Below the pieces are notes generated by a model, which was given only the letters and a program-made list of their open reading frames with translations, did no database searches and was not told where the DNA came from. This document shows positions 29,099 to 35,884 of a stretch of DNA of 57,467 nt, one piece after another. This stretch comes from Snodgrassella sp. CFCC 13594 (GTDB taxonomy: Bacteria > Pseudomonadota > Gammaproteobacteria > Burkholderiales > Neisseriaceae), in the NCBI RefSeq assembly GCF_001590725.1, contig NZ_LQXR01000015.1, positions 1 through 57,467 of the forward strand. The letters run 5' to 3'. Positions within the stretch are counted from its first letter, which is position 1. Each line of letters begins with the position of its first letter. The position numbers and the translations under genes were made by a program.

Positions 29099-29409
29099 CA
29101 ACCCTCCCAATATTTAACGGGGCGGGCAATACCGGCTTGGCAATCAATGGTGTATTCGGCAATATCGACCCCTAAGCGGGTTAAATCGGCGAACCACAAT
29201 CCACTCGGTTGCTTGGTAACATCCACCAGCTTGCGATCATGCAAATAGTCCAGCTGCTGGCGTAATTCCAGAGCGGTGGTGTCTGGGTAAATGCCCCGCA
29301 TGATGTCCAGCAAAAATGCTTCGCTGGTGGTGTAGGGTCGGGCTTTGTTCAATGCATTGATGACATTCCAGCGCATGCCTTCTCGACGTGCTTTTTCCAT
29401 ATTGCTCAT
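29098..29409 (-). CDS. Small phage protein with winged-helix-like fold (Mu gp26 position)
   Basis: 103 residues. RWNVINALNKARPYTTSEAFLLDIMRGIYPDTTALELRQQLDYLHDRKLVDVTKQPSGLWFADLTRLGVDIAEYT has the layout of a winged helix (helices, then a beta wing). Genes of this type sit between the gp25- and gp27-like genes in Mu-related prophages. Exact role unknown. Overlaps its neighbours by 1 to 4 bp. Confidence 0.7.
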   Translation of the reverse strand: MSNMEKARREGMRWNVINALNKARPYTTSEAFLLDIMRGIYPDTTALELRQQLDYLHDRKLVDVTKQPSGLWFADLTRLGVDIAEYTIDCQAGIARPVKYWEG

Positions 29410-29729
29410 CGCTTTGTACTTTCTATTTTGTAGAGGTTGGTCAAGGTTTCCTGCACACTGTCGAGCTTGGCTTCAATCACGGTTTGATTGCGAATGTAGT
29501 CTTCACGCCGCACATAATTGATGGGCATAGTGGCATCCAGATCAGCTTGCTTGCGCTCTAGGCCTTCCATTTTTTCAGAGAGCTTGTCTTGCTGCTTATT
29601 GCGCTCGGCCAGCTGTGACTGAAACTGGCTCAGCAGAATTTTGCCGAAGGTGAAACACACGCCTAAAAAGCCCAATAAAAAGCCAACGGCCTGCCAAAAC
29701 TCAATCGTGATAAAGGTTTTTTCTTGCAT
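29406..29729 (-). CDS. DUF2730-type phage membrane protein (Mu gp25-like)
   Basis: 107 residues from the ATG at 29729 (AGGAT upstream); the longer upstream frame overlaps the zinc-finger gene and is not credible. One membrane helix (FWQAVGFLLGFLGVCFTFGKILL) is followed by a coiled coil (QLAERNKQQDKLSEKMEGLERKQADLD). This matches the small TM plus coiled-coil protein found beside Mu-type terminases. Function unknown. Confidence 0.7.
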   Translation of the reverse strand: MQEKTFITIEFWQAVGFLLGFLGVCFTFGKILLSQFQSQLAERNKQQDKLSEKMEGLERKQADLDATMPINYVRREDYIRNQTVIEAKLDSVQETLTNLYKIESTKR

Positions 29730-29736
29730 GATGATC

Positions 29737-29943
29737 CTATGGCCAACCAGCTTCGTGGTATTCCTGGCACAACACACACAAACGCACGCCGGGGATGGCC
29801 TGCTGTCGTGCCAGCGGGATTGATTCTCCACAATCTTCACAATGGCTCAGGCTGGCACCGCTTGGTTGTTTTTGACTGTGCCGATAAAACGCTTCAGCCA
29901 AAAATTCGGCTTCGCGCTCGGCTGCTTTATCTGCAATATCCAT
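29737..29943 (-). CDS. TraR/DksA-type zinc-finger protein
   Basis: 68 residues; start at 29943 with AGGAG upstream, overlapping the Rz1 stop by one base. N-terminal helix MDIADKAAEREAEFLAEAF, then HCEDCGES, PGVRLCVLCQEYHE, giving the CxxC...CxxC finger of TraR/DksA C4 proteins that bind the RNA polymerase secondary channel. Common in Mu-like late operons, where it may tune host transcription. Confidence 0.88.
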   Translation of the reverse strand: MDIADKAAEREAEFLAEAFYRHSQKQPSGASLSHCEDCGESIPLARQQAIPGVRLCVLCQEYHEAGWP

Positions 29944-30230
29944 CACTGCTCCTGCCGGTACCAAGATTGCCAGCCGCGTAGCTGGGCATCTTGCTTAGTG
30001 CACCAGCCACCATATTCAACAGCATGGGTCAGTAGGTGTTGGGGGGAGCCGCTGGCCGGACGCTCTGGGCGTTCATAAATGACCAGCAGCTCAGAAGACA
30101 CAGGCGGCAATACCGGCTTTTCAATGGTCTGAATCGGGGTAGCCAAAGGCTTTGTTGTAGAGCCGCAGGCTGTCAGCACCGATGCCGCTATAGCAAACAG
30201 TGCTACTTTTTTCATCATTTTTAATCGCAT
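29943..30230 (-). CDS. Rz1-like outer-membrane spanin lipoprotein
   Basis: 95 residues (a start at the second or third Met is also possible). Signal peptide KKVALFAIAASVLTAC with lipobox LTAC, then a Pro-rich mature part (KPLATPIQTIEKPVLPPVSSE). Its 5' part overlaps the Rz-like gene in a different frame by about 110 bp, the classical nested Rz/Rz1 arrangement. It acts with the inner-membrane spanin to disrupt the outer membrane at lysis. Confidence 0.8.
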   Translation of the reverse strand: MRLKMMKKVALFAIAASVLTACGSTTKPLATPIQTIEKPVLPPVSSELLVIYERPERPASGSPQHLLTHAVEYGGWCTKQDAQLRGWQSWYRQEQ

Positions 30231-30546
30231 TTGAAATATCCTTTTTTAATAACCCTTGAGCGATATCCAGCGCTTGGTTTGCTTTAGCCAAATCGGTGCT
30301 TTGCTTTTGCGCAAAGGCATACCATTTGTCTTTTTCAGCCTGAGCTTCCTGCAACTTTTGAATGTATTGCTGCTGGGCTGCCTGAATTTGGCTGTCCCAT
30401 TCTTTTTGCAAATCCTGCTGTTTCACCAATTGGGCTTGTGTGCCATGCCGCACACCAAGGTAATAAATACCTCCGGATAAAGCCGCACCGATAGCGAAGC
30501 CAATGCAGTAATTGATGATTTTGATGCGCCAATCACTGGTCAGCAT
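30121..30546 (-). CDS. Rz-like inner-membrane spanin
   Basis: 141 residues. An N-terminal membrane helix (INYCIGFAIGAALSGGIYYLGV) is followed by a long coiled coil rich in Gln, Lys and Ala (QLVKQQDLQKEWDSQIQAAQQQYIQKLQEAQAEKDKW). It reaches through the periplasm to Rz1, encoded in an overlapping frame. Overlaps the holin stop by 14 bp. Confidence 0.82.
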   Translation of the reverse strand: MLTSDWRIKIINYCIGFAIGAALSGGIYYLGVRHGTQAQLVKQQDLQKEWDSQIQAAQQQYIQKLQEAQAEKDKWYAFAQKQSTDLAKANQALDIAQGLLKKDISNAIKNDEKSSTVCYSGIGADSLRLYNKAFGYPDSDH

Positions 30547-30775
30547 TTTTGCTACCTCCTATTTGCTGGGCAGCGGCAATGCCACGCCGGATTAGGGCAT
30601 AACCGCCAACCATGCTGCCAAATGCCCACCACACATCAATCGCTGGTTCCGGCAACAAAATGAATTTGATGGTCATCACGGCGCAGGCCACATTTGCCCA
30701 GACTTTACTGTGTGATACCGCGCCTGTTTCGGGATTGGAGAAAAGCCCGGCAAGCCATTTCAGGAATGCTTTCAT
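30533..30775 (-). CDS. Holin-like small membrane protein
   Basis: 80 residues from the ATG at 30775 (GGGAG upstream; ATGA overlap with the amidase stop). SNPETGAVSHSKVWANVACAVMTIKFILLPEPAIDVWWAFGSMVGGYALIRRGIAAA resembles the small phage membrane proteins (DUF2644-like) next to endolysins. Two hydrophobic segments. Position between amidase and spanins supports a holin role, but sequence alone does not prove it. Confidence 0.65.
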   Translation of the reverse strand: MKAFLKWLAGLFSNPETGAVSHSKVWANVACAVMTIKFILLPEPAIDVWWAFGSMVGGYALIRRGIAAAQQIGGSKNADQ

Positions 30776-31296
30776 TGCATCTCTCCCGTCAACACCGTGG
30801 CGACTGCTTTGGCGACCAGCCACTTTTTGTCATGCCATACGGCCAGCTCGGAATCATTGCTAATGAAAAACAATTCAAGGATGATGCCGCCATTGCGCAC
30901 ATACCCCAGTCGACTGTGTTGGCCTGCGTTTTCTGGTTGCCAGCCACTGACACCGCGCAACGGGCTACCTGTGATACCTGCAACAGCCTTGCATAGCTTT
31001 TGGCATAAAGCTTTGTCTTTTGGCTGTGCCAATGCTTCCACACCTTTTGCTGATTTGTTGGACGAGGCATTGCAGTGGAATTCGACGGCGGCACGGCTGC
31101 CTTTAATGAGCTTGATGGCTTGAGTCAAGGGTAAATTGCCTTTTCCTTCGCCATCTGTCTTGATTTCAATACCCATGGATTTCAGGTAATGAGCAACCAT
31201 GTTGCGCATGTCTTGCGCAACATCCGCCTCTTTGATCGTGCCATTAACAGCACCCGGGTCTGTATTGCTGTGACCCGCTGTAATTGTGATAAACAT
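30772..31296 (-). CDS. Endolysin: N-acetylmuramoyl-L-alanine amidase (Amidase_3)
   Basis: 174 residues. Zinc ligands of the Amidase_3 fold: His in ITAGHSNTDPGAVNG (about residue 9), Glu in IKEADVAQDM, His in AAVEFHCNA, and the catalytic Glu in GGIILELFFISN. It cleaves the glycan-peptide bond of peptidoglycan at lysis. First gene of the inverted late operon. Its ATG follows directly on a hairpin/T-run and the 18-bp palindrome. No signal peptide, so release depends on the holin. Confidence 0.9.
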   Translation of the reverse strand: MFITITAGHSNTDPGAVNGTIKEADVAQDMRNMVAHYLKSMGIEIKTDGEGKGNLPLTQAIKLIKGSRAAVEFHCNASSNKSAKGVEALAQPKDKALCQKLCKAVAGITGSPLRGVSGWQPENAGQHSRLGYVRNGGIILELFFISNDSELAVWHDKKWLVAKAVATVLTGEMQ

Positions 31297-31297
31297 G

Positions 31298-31330
31298 AAA
31301 AAATCCCCATAACAAAGTGTTATAGGGATT
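31298..31330 (-). terminator. Hairpin with T-run before the endolysin (late module 1)
   Basis: Arms 31302-31314 and 31318-31330 (13 bp, one mismatch, loop of 3), with A6 at 31298-31303 reading as a T-run on the minus strand, ending 1-2 bases before the amidase ATG. It lies 24 nt downstream of palindrome copy 1. Confidence 0.7.
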
Positions 31331-31354
31331 TTGGCTTTGATGGTGTTCGGCGGC

Positions 31355-31372
31355 TTTTAAAGCGCTTTAAAA
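31355..31372. promoter_or_regulatory. Late-operon palindrome, copy 1 (lysis/terminase operon)
   Basis: The perfect 18-bp palindrome TTTTAAAGCGCTTTAAAA lies 58 bp upstream of the amidase start. It is identical to three other copies in the prophage, each before a late operon. Probable activator-binding site of the late promoter. Confidence 0.8.
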
Positions 31373-31400
31373 ATTACTTTTTATCAAAAATGTATCATAT

Positions 31401-31420
31401 AGATTGGATTAGATTGGATC
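31401..31420 (+). repeat. Two 10-bp phased TTGGAT repeats
   Basis: AGATTGGATT and AGATTGGATC in tandem. A 16-bp stretch starting GGATTAG at 31406 matches the presumed left end (24258) at 14 of 16 positions, in the same orientation. Confidence 0.55.
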
Positions 31421-31435
31421 TAAAAATTTTAAAAA

Positions 31436-32611
31436 TTAAAAGCTCCGGATTAAATAGACGACCATACAAGCAAAAAGACCAAAGGAAACTACCCATTGCA
31501 AAAAACAGATGACATCTTTTTGGTTCTTGATTCGATTATCAAGAGGTGTAAACAATTGTTGTATGTCAGCCGGTAATTCATCCTTTAAGTTGAGCTCTTC
31601 TCTAATACTATTTTTTTGTCTTGCTATTTCATTCTCAATAACGGATGCAGTTTCCGATTGATTATTTAGTGTACACAACATCAAAATAGCATAGATTACA
31701 CAGCCTATGAAGATACCCGTATTTGCCCAAAATTCGGGAGATATGTAATGGTTTTCAATCTGTTTCATTTGAGTTGCAACAATAAAAGTTGCAGCAGGAA
31801 TTCCTAATATTTGATTTTGAATATCGGCAAAAATTTTATGAGCTTTTGTGAAGTCATCTAGACGAGAAGCCGCCAATTTCTCTTTGTATTTTTCATAGCT
31901 GAAATCAGCACAAAACAAATTGTAATTATGCAATATGTTCTGATATAAGGCTTCCAAATTCAGTAAAAGATAGCTGAATCCTTCGTGTAAAGGCTGCAGT
32001 TTTACCAGTTCAACGACAGCATCAGCAAAAATTTCATTTACTTGCTCGCTATGAATATTATCTTCCTGCAAAAAAATCAATATTTTATTTAGAGCATCTT
32101 TAGAAATCTGGTTAATCACTGTATCTTCCATCACAATCAGTAATTCAAGCTTCTTTTTATTGTTTACAAAAAAAATCTGATTGCTATGAAAATGTACTGC
32201 GACCCGCTGCAGGTATGATACTAACTGCAATGCCAACTGGTAGTTCGTAAACCAATCAGGTTTTATTTCATCTGCACTAAAAAATACATCAGATAACACA
32301 AAGAAATCCTGAACAATTCCTGTCGGATTGTCTATCAAAAATTGATTTTCATTATCGTATACTTTTAAACCAAGGGCTGAAGCAGGTGGCTGAATGCAAA
32401 TTTTAAATTTCTGTCCGACAGAAACTGTTTCTCCATCTTCTAAATTGGATGCTATCTTAGATTCAGAGGGAGTATTCAATGCCCAGTTTAGAGCAGCACA
32501 AACTGTCGAATCAGGAACCTTATATGGCGTATAAGTATTTTTCCATCCGGTAAGTTGTGTTGATTTGTAAATAATTGATAGGTACTCAATTTTCTGGGCT
32601 GTCGTTATCAT
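31436..32611 (-). CDS. Unrecognised protein with two C-terminal membrane helices
   Basis: 391 residues. No family recognised. The first 280 or so residues are soluble and helical (VSVGQKFKICIQPPASALGLKVYDNE, HSNQIFFVNNKKKLELLIVMED). Then come two membrane helices, FWANTGIFIGCVIYAILMLCTL and VICFLQWVVSFGLFACMVVYLI, separated by a charged, probably coiled-coil segment (ETASVIENEIARQKNSIREELNLKDEL). Its start overlaps the end of the YejK-like gene by 26 bp, so the two are translationally coupled. AT-rich, same strand as the repressor, typical of lysogenic cargo (moron). A membrane effector paired with a nucleoid sensor is a reasonable guess. Confidence 0.75.
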   Translation of the reverse strand: MITTAQKIEYLSIIYKSTQLTGWKNTYTPYKVPDSTVCAALNWALNTPSESKIASNLEDGETVSVGQKFKICIQPPASALGLKVYDNENQFLIDNPTGIVQDFFVLSDVFFSADEIKPDWFTNYQLALQLVSYLQRVAVHFHSNQIFFVNNKKKLELLIVMEDTVINQISKDALNKILIFLQEDNIHSEQVNEIFADAVVELVKLQPLHEGFSYLLLNLEALYQNILHNYNLFCADFSYEKYKEKLAASRLDDFTKAHKIFADIQNQILGIPAATFIVATQMKQIENHYISPEFWANTGIFIGCVIYAILMLCTLNNQSETASVIENEIARQKNSIREELNLKDELPADIQQLFTPLDNRIKNQKDVICFLQWVVSFGLFACMVVYLIRSF

Positions 32612-33593
32612 TTTTCTGGACAGTAAATTCTGCTTTCATCTTTTTGGAAGGGTTTCTCAAAATAACTGCATCCATATCTTCATCGTAGTATGCGTTACCA
32701 CGAATGATAGCATCTCGTCGTATTTTCAGGGTGTAAGCATTTTCGGTGAAAGTGACAGTATTTAGTGTATCAACCGTGGCTTTATGGGGAGAAAAACCGT
32801 CTGGGATTTTATATTCATCTTTATTCATGTAGTCCTGAATGTCTTCAGGAGCCTCTGGATAAACGGTTCGACTGAATACCTCGGCGTTAAACGGATTTTC
32901 TTCTGTCAAATTTTTGAGGTATTCATGGCTATCAGCATAAAATTTCAAAATGCGTTCTGGGGACATTTCTTTATCTTGGCTAAATTGCCCAACCAGTTCA
33001 GTTAAAGCAATGGTGATAGTCTTGGATCTGATAGAGGAATTACATCCTAAAAACTGTTGAAAAAAGTTAGATACATCGCTGCCACCAGCTAAGAAGCTGA
33101 TATAGTTTTCATCTTGGTTTTTCCAAGCTGTCAAATCTACTTTCCCTGCGAATCGCATTTCTTTTAAATCTAAGAATTGCGTGCGCTTAAAATCGCGATT
33201 TTCAATGGCCGCACCTTTTTTGTTATTCACTACTGAAATTAGAAGCAAATCTTTACCATTTTCTGTTACGCAGAAAAAAACAATATTGGCAGAAGCCGAA
33301 GTGTGAGGAGCGCGATTCTGAAGGTGAGCCATAAAATTTTTTGTAGTTTGGATAAAATTCGTTTTTTTATCTATATACCATTGTTGCAAAAAAACACTGG
33401 CTGGGTAATTGACAGTATCCGATTCGAAATGGCCGTAGCTTTTGCCTACTCTTTTTTCATAATAGGCCAGCAGGCCATCAAGAAATTCGTTGGTAACTTC
33501 GGCATCATTTCCTGCTTCTTCATTCGCTAGGTCAATTGTTACTAAGTTTTTTTCAATTACAAGTTTATGAATGACAACATTATTTAAATGCAT
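32586..33593 (-). CDS. YejK/NdpA-like nucleoid-associated protein
   Basis: 335 residues from the ATG at 33593, chosen because AAAGGGA precedes it. Family features: N-terminal NVVIHKLVIE, TKNFMAHLQN, the central FLDLKEMRFAGKVDLTAWKNQDENYISFLAGGSDVSNFFQQFLGCNSS (E. coli YejK: ARIDLTEWETN...FFMDFLG), and a C-terminal TLKIRRDAIIRGNAYYD, resembling the 37-kDa nucleoid-associated family. Such proteins bind DNA; their roles are poorly known. Here it is prophage cargo, upstream of and overlapping a membrane-protein gene. Confidence 0.82.
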   Translation of the reverse strand: MHLNNVVIHKLVIEKNLVTIDLANEEAGNDAEVTNEFLDGLLAYYEKRVGKSYGHFESDTVNYPASVFLQQWYIDKKTNFIQTTKNFMAHLQNRAPHTSASANIVFFCVTENGKDLLLISVVNNKKGAAIENRDFKRTQFLDLKEMRFAGKVDLTAWKNQDENYISFLAGGSDVSNFFQQFLGCNSSIRSKTITIALTELVGQFSQDKEMSPERILKFYADSHEYLKNLTEENPFNAEVFSRTVYPEAPEDIQDYMNKDEYKIPDGFSPHKATVDTLNTVTFTENAYTLKIRRDAIIRGNAYYDEDMDAVILRNPSKKMKAEFTVQKNDNDSPEN

Positions 33594-33731
33594 AACTTTT
33601 CCCTTTATAGATAAGAACAAAACATAATCGCAGCTATATTTTCATTCGGTCTTGCATAAAGAATTAGTATCTCTAAATTAATTACATCTGATTCAACGCT
33701 GCTTCATATTCTTTGGCTTGCAAAGATTTAG

Positions 33732-34505
33732 TTATACTGGCTCAGCAAACATCATGATGGGCATACCTTTTGTAATCATGACGGTATATTTCACATTATT
33801 TTGGACAAAGCTATTTTTGCCTGAATTTTCTTGATCAGGGTGCTTAGAGAAAGAATCCATTGTTGCGGCAATCATTTTTATAATTTTTCCACCAACAGTT
33901 TTATTGCCTTCATCACCATCAGCCGCAGAGAGAATAAATGCAGCAGCACTACCAATTTGTAAATTATCCAGTGCGTTATCTGTGGGAGCCATCATCACGG
34001 AAATAGAAGTGACTTTGTTGCTTTTGGGGTCTATAGCCACTGTGCTATGTAAGTTATTCGCAAACGCAATGGACGCTACTTTACGCACATCGCTTGCTTC
34101 TCCTTCAGGTTTGATGCCTGATGAAATCGCGAATGGTAATTCAACTGATTCAAAATCTTGATTAACCCGATTCCTAAATGTGTCGAAGTCCAGATCGAGG
34201 GTATCCACCTTAGGAGTTGGCACAGGAGAAGATGCGTTAAGGGTTGTTTCATTAGATTCAACCGCTTTGGTTGTAGAAGATGCCTTCTGGGCTATTTCAG
34301 CTGTCTGGTTGTTTGGTTCAGCGGCAAGGTTTGGATCAATAGCTACCCCAATAACAATGAATACGAACCAAATGATAGAACCAACAATAACACCCAAGGC
34401 ATGTCGCGCTAAGCCTCCGGTACCTTTATTTTTTAATTTTTTGGCGAGTAGCCACCAAACCAAACCAGCAGCTGGAAAAGATAATAAAGCAAATAGTAAA
34501 CCCAT
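33732..34505 (-). CDS. Membrane protein of unknown function
   Basis: 257 residues; GGGG lies before the ATG at 34505. Two N-terminal membrane helices (LLFALLSFPAAGLVWWLLA and HALGVIVGSIIWFVFIVIGVAI) are followed by a low-complexity linker (AEPNNQTAEIAQKASSTTKAVES) and a soluble C-terminal domain (about 115-257) with a beta-rich look (NVKYTVMITKGMPIMMFAEPV). Gene order, cargo plus repressor on one strand, suggests expression in the lysogen. Exclusion or immunity is a guess from location only. Confidence 0.7.
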   Translation of the reverse strand: MGLLFALLSFPAAGLVWWLLAKKLKNKGTGGLARHALGVIVGSIIWFVFIVIGVAIDPNLAAEPNNQTAEIAQKASSTTKAVESNETTLNASSPVPTPKVDTLDLDFDTFRNRVNQDFESVELPFAISSGIKPEGEASDVRKVASIAFANNLHSTVAIDPKSNKVTSISVMMAPTDNALDNLQIGSAAAFILSAADGDEGNKTVGGKIIKMIAATMDSFSKHPDQENSGKNSFVQNNVKYTVMITKGMPIMMFAEPV

Positions 34506-34556
34506 GTTGGCCCCTTTATATTTATTGAATTGAAATCTCTTAACGGATTAATTAAT

Positions 34557-35198
34557 TTAAATCAAATCCCGCGATACGTTTACAACCTGTCCTATGACTT
34601 CTACATCTGGATGATTTTCCAGCTTTAATGGCATGGGTGGATAGGCAGAATTATCTGAAATCAACAACAAGCTTCCATCTATTTGTTTTTGTATTCGTTT
34701 CACCCACAAGGTATCCCCACTGCGGATAACATAGATATAACCATCTCTTGGATTGGATTTTGAAGTATCTACTAACAAGGTGTCATGATTCCCAATCGTG
34801 GGCTCCATGCTGTCTCCTCGGGCAAGTACACAATTGAGGTCTTTATGACACAATCCCCGAGAGTGCAACCAATCATTTCTAAATGCCAGCCGTGTGCTTG
34901 GGGCTAATACACCATAAGCGTGGGCACCATTCCCAGCAGAAACCTCAACATCAAACATGGGTATATAGGCATATTCATCTGCAATGATGGTGTCAATGCT
35001 TTTGGAATGCATTCCTGTCAAAATATATTGGACATCAAACCCAAAATCCAAAAAATCCATAATTTGAAGCGCGTTTGGATAGGATTTTTCATTCTCCCAA
35101 TTCCAAACTGTATTTTTTTTGACGTCTAGTTTACTGGCCAACTCTTCTTGACTGAGCTGGTTTTTCACGCGTTCTTCTTTCAGTCTCGATCCGAACAT
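34557..35198 (-). CDS. LexA/CI-like phage repressor (HTH plus S24 peptidase)
   Basis: 213 residues. The N-terminal helix-turn-helix (SRLKEERVKNQLSQEELASKLDVKKNTVWNWE) is followed by an S24 domain with Ser130 (ARGDSMEPT), Lys167 (LWVKRIQ) and an Ala88-Gly89 self-cleavage pair (VSAGNG). It should maintain lysogeny and be inactivated by RecA-stimulated self-cleavage, unlike Mu c, which lacks this domain. It diverges from the Cro/Ner-like gene, with operators in between. Intact, so the prophage may still be repressed. Confidence 0.93.
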   Translation of the reverse strand: MFGSRLKEERVKNQLSQEELASKLDVKKNTVWNWENEKSYPNALQIMDFLDFGFDVQYILTGMHSKSIDTIIADEYAYIPMFDVEVSAGNGAHAYGVLAPSTRLAFRNDWLHSRGLCHKDLNCVLARGDSMEPTIGNHDTLLVDTSKSNPRDGYIYVIRSGDTLWVKRIQKQIDGSLLLISDNSAYPPMPLKLENHPDVEVIGQVVNVSRDLI

Positions 35199-35216
35199 AA
35201 ACTAATCTCAAAATAA

Positions 35217-35255
35217 TTGGATAAAGTAGTTGCTTATCCAAATATATTTGGATAA
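35217..35255. promoter_or_regulatory. Repressor operators between repressor and Cro/Ner-like gene
   Basis: Three TTGGATAA half-sites: 35217-35224 (+), 35234-35241 (-) and 35248-35255 (+). The last two form a perfect 22-bp palindrome (35234-35255). This is the expected place for early-promoter operators. Confidence 0.75.
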
Positions 35256-35333
35256 AATTAATTCAACAATTAAACAAGGTTGTTTATAAATATAAACGAT
35301 GGAAGTTTATCACGAATATTTGGGAGTTATTCC

Positions 35334-35516
35334 ATGAATGCAGAAAAAGTGAAGCAAGGTTTTAGAAATCGCGGTGAAACGCTTAAAAGTTGGTGCGAGC
35401 GACATGGGTATGAATATACCTACACATCTCGGATTCTCAACGGTAGCGTGAAGGCCAATCGAGGGAAAGCACATGAGATTGCAGTCGCATTAGGCTTGAA
35501 AAACCGCGCGGCATAG
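35334..35516 (+). CDS. Small Cro/Ner-like DNA-binding protein
   Basis: 60 residues from the ATG at 35334 (GGGAG upstream). NAEKVKQGFRNRGETLKSWCERHGYEYTYTSRILNGSVKANRGKAHEIAVALGL fits a short helix-turn-helix protein. It occupies the ner position, first early gene facing the repressor, and probably turns down early or repressor transcription during lytic growth. Family assignment by position and size. Confidence 0.7.
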   Translation: MNAEKVKQGFRNRGETLKSWCERHGYEYTYTSRILNGSVKANRGKAHEIAVALGLKNRAA

Positions 35517-35524
35517 GAGCCATT

Positions 35525-35815
35525 ATGAGTACCAAAGGCATTCGTTTACTGCGTGTGTACAAAGCGCTTAAAGCCCACCCGATTATTGGCATCAGTAATA
35601 AAGAAATTGCAGATGGGCTCGGTATTTCCCCCGTTCACGTCAGCCGAGACTTAGAAGATCTGATTGCAGAAGGACTGGTGCAAAAGCTGGATAACGGGAA
35701 CTACGCATACAGCATCCAGACCTTGCAGATTGCCGAACGATTCCGCCGCGACCAAGAGCGCTTAAAAGCCAGACTGGGCGAACTGGAGCAGCGTGTTGAT
35801 GCCGGTATTTATTAA
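35525..35815 (+). CDS. IclR-like winged-helix regulator
   Basis: 96 residues. LLRVYKALKAHPIIGISNKEIADGLGISPVHVSRDLEDLIAEGLVQKLDNGNYAYSI is a clear winged helix of the IclR type, followed by a short coiled coil (RFRRDQERLKARLGELEQRV). The effector domain of IclR proteins is absent. Typical second early gene in Mu-like prophages. Starts 8 bp after the Cro/Ner-like gene. Confidence 0.8.
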   Translation: MSTKGIRLLRVYKALKAHPIIGISNKEIADGLGISPVHVSRDLEDLIAEGLVQKLDNGNYAYSIQTLQIAERFRRDQERLKARLGELEQRVDAGIY

Positions 35816-35818
35816 ACC

Positions 35819-35872
35819 CAAATGCGACGTCGTCGTATTTGAAAAGTGAAAATGGACGACGTCGTCCATTTT
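35819..35872. promoter_or_regulatory. Two back-to-back palindromes before the DUF3102 gene
   Basis: Palindrome 1 (35819-35841, 23 bp, one mismatch, odd centre) has half-site CAAATGCGACG. Palindrome 2 (35849-35872, 24 bp, perfect) has half-site AAAATGGACGAC. They share the ACGTCGT core and a flanking AAAT. They sit in the 66-bp gap between early genes, without a T-run, and look like operators, not a terminator. Confidence 0.65.
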
Positions 35873-35884
35873 GGGAGCGAAATG

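Noticed and set aside
29406..29475. CTATTTTGTA as a possible TnsB site (Tn7 left end)
   Set aside because: A single short match inside phage coding sequence, with no neighbouring copies at 20-bp spacing.
24365..31296. A second, partial prophage separate from the main one
   Set aside because: The block holds exactly the genes missing from the right-hand part, shares the 18-bp palindrome with it, and duplicates nothing.
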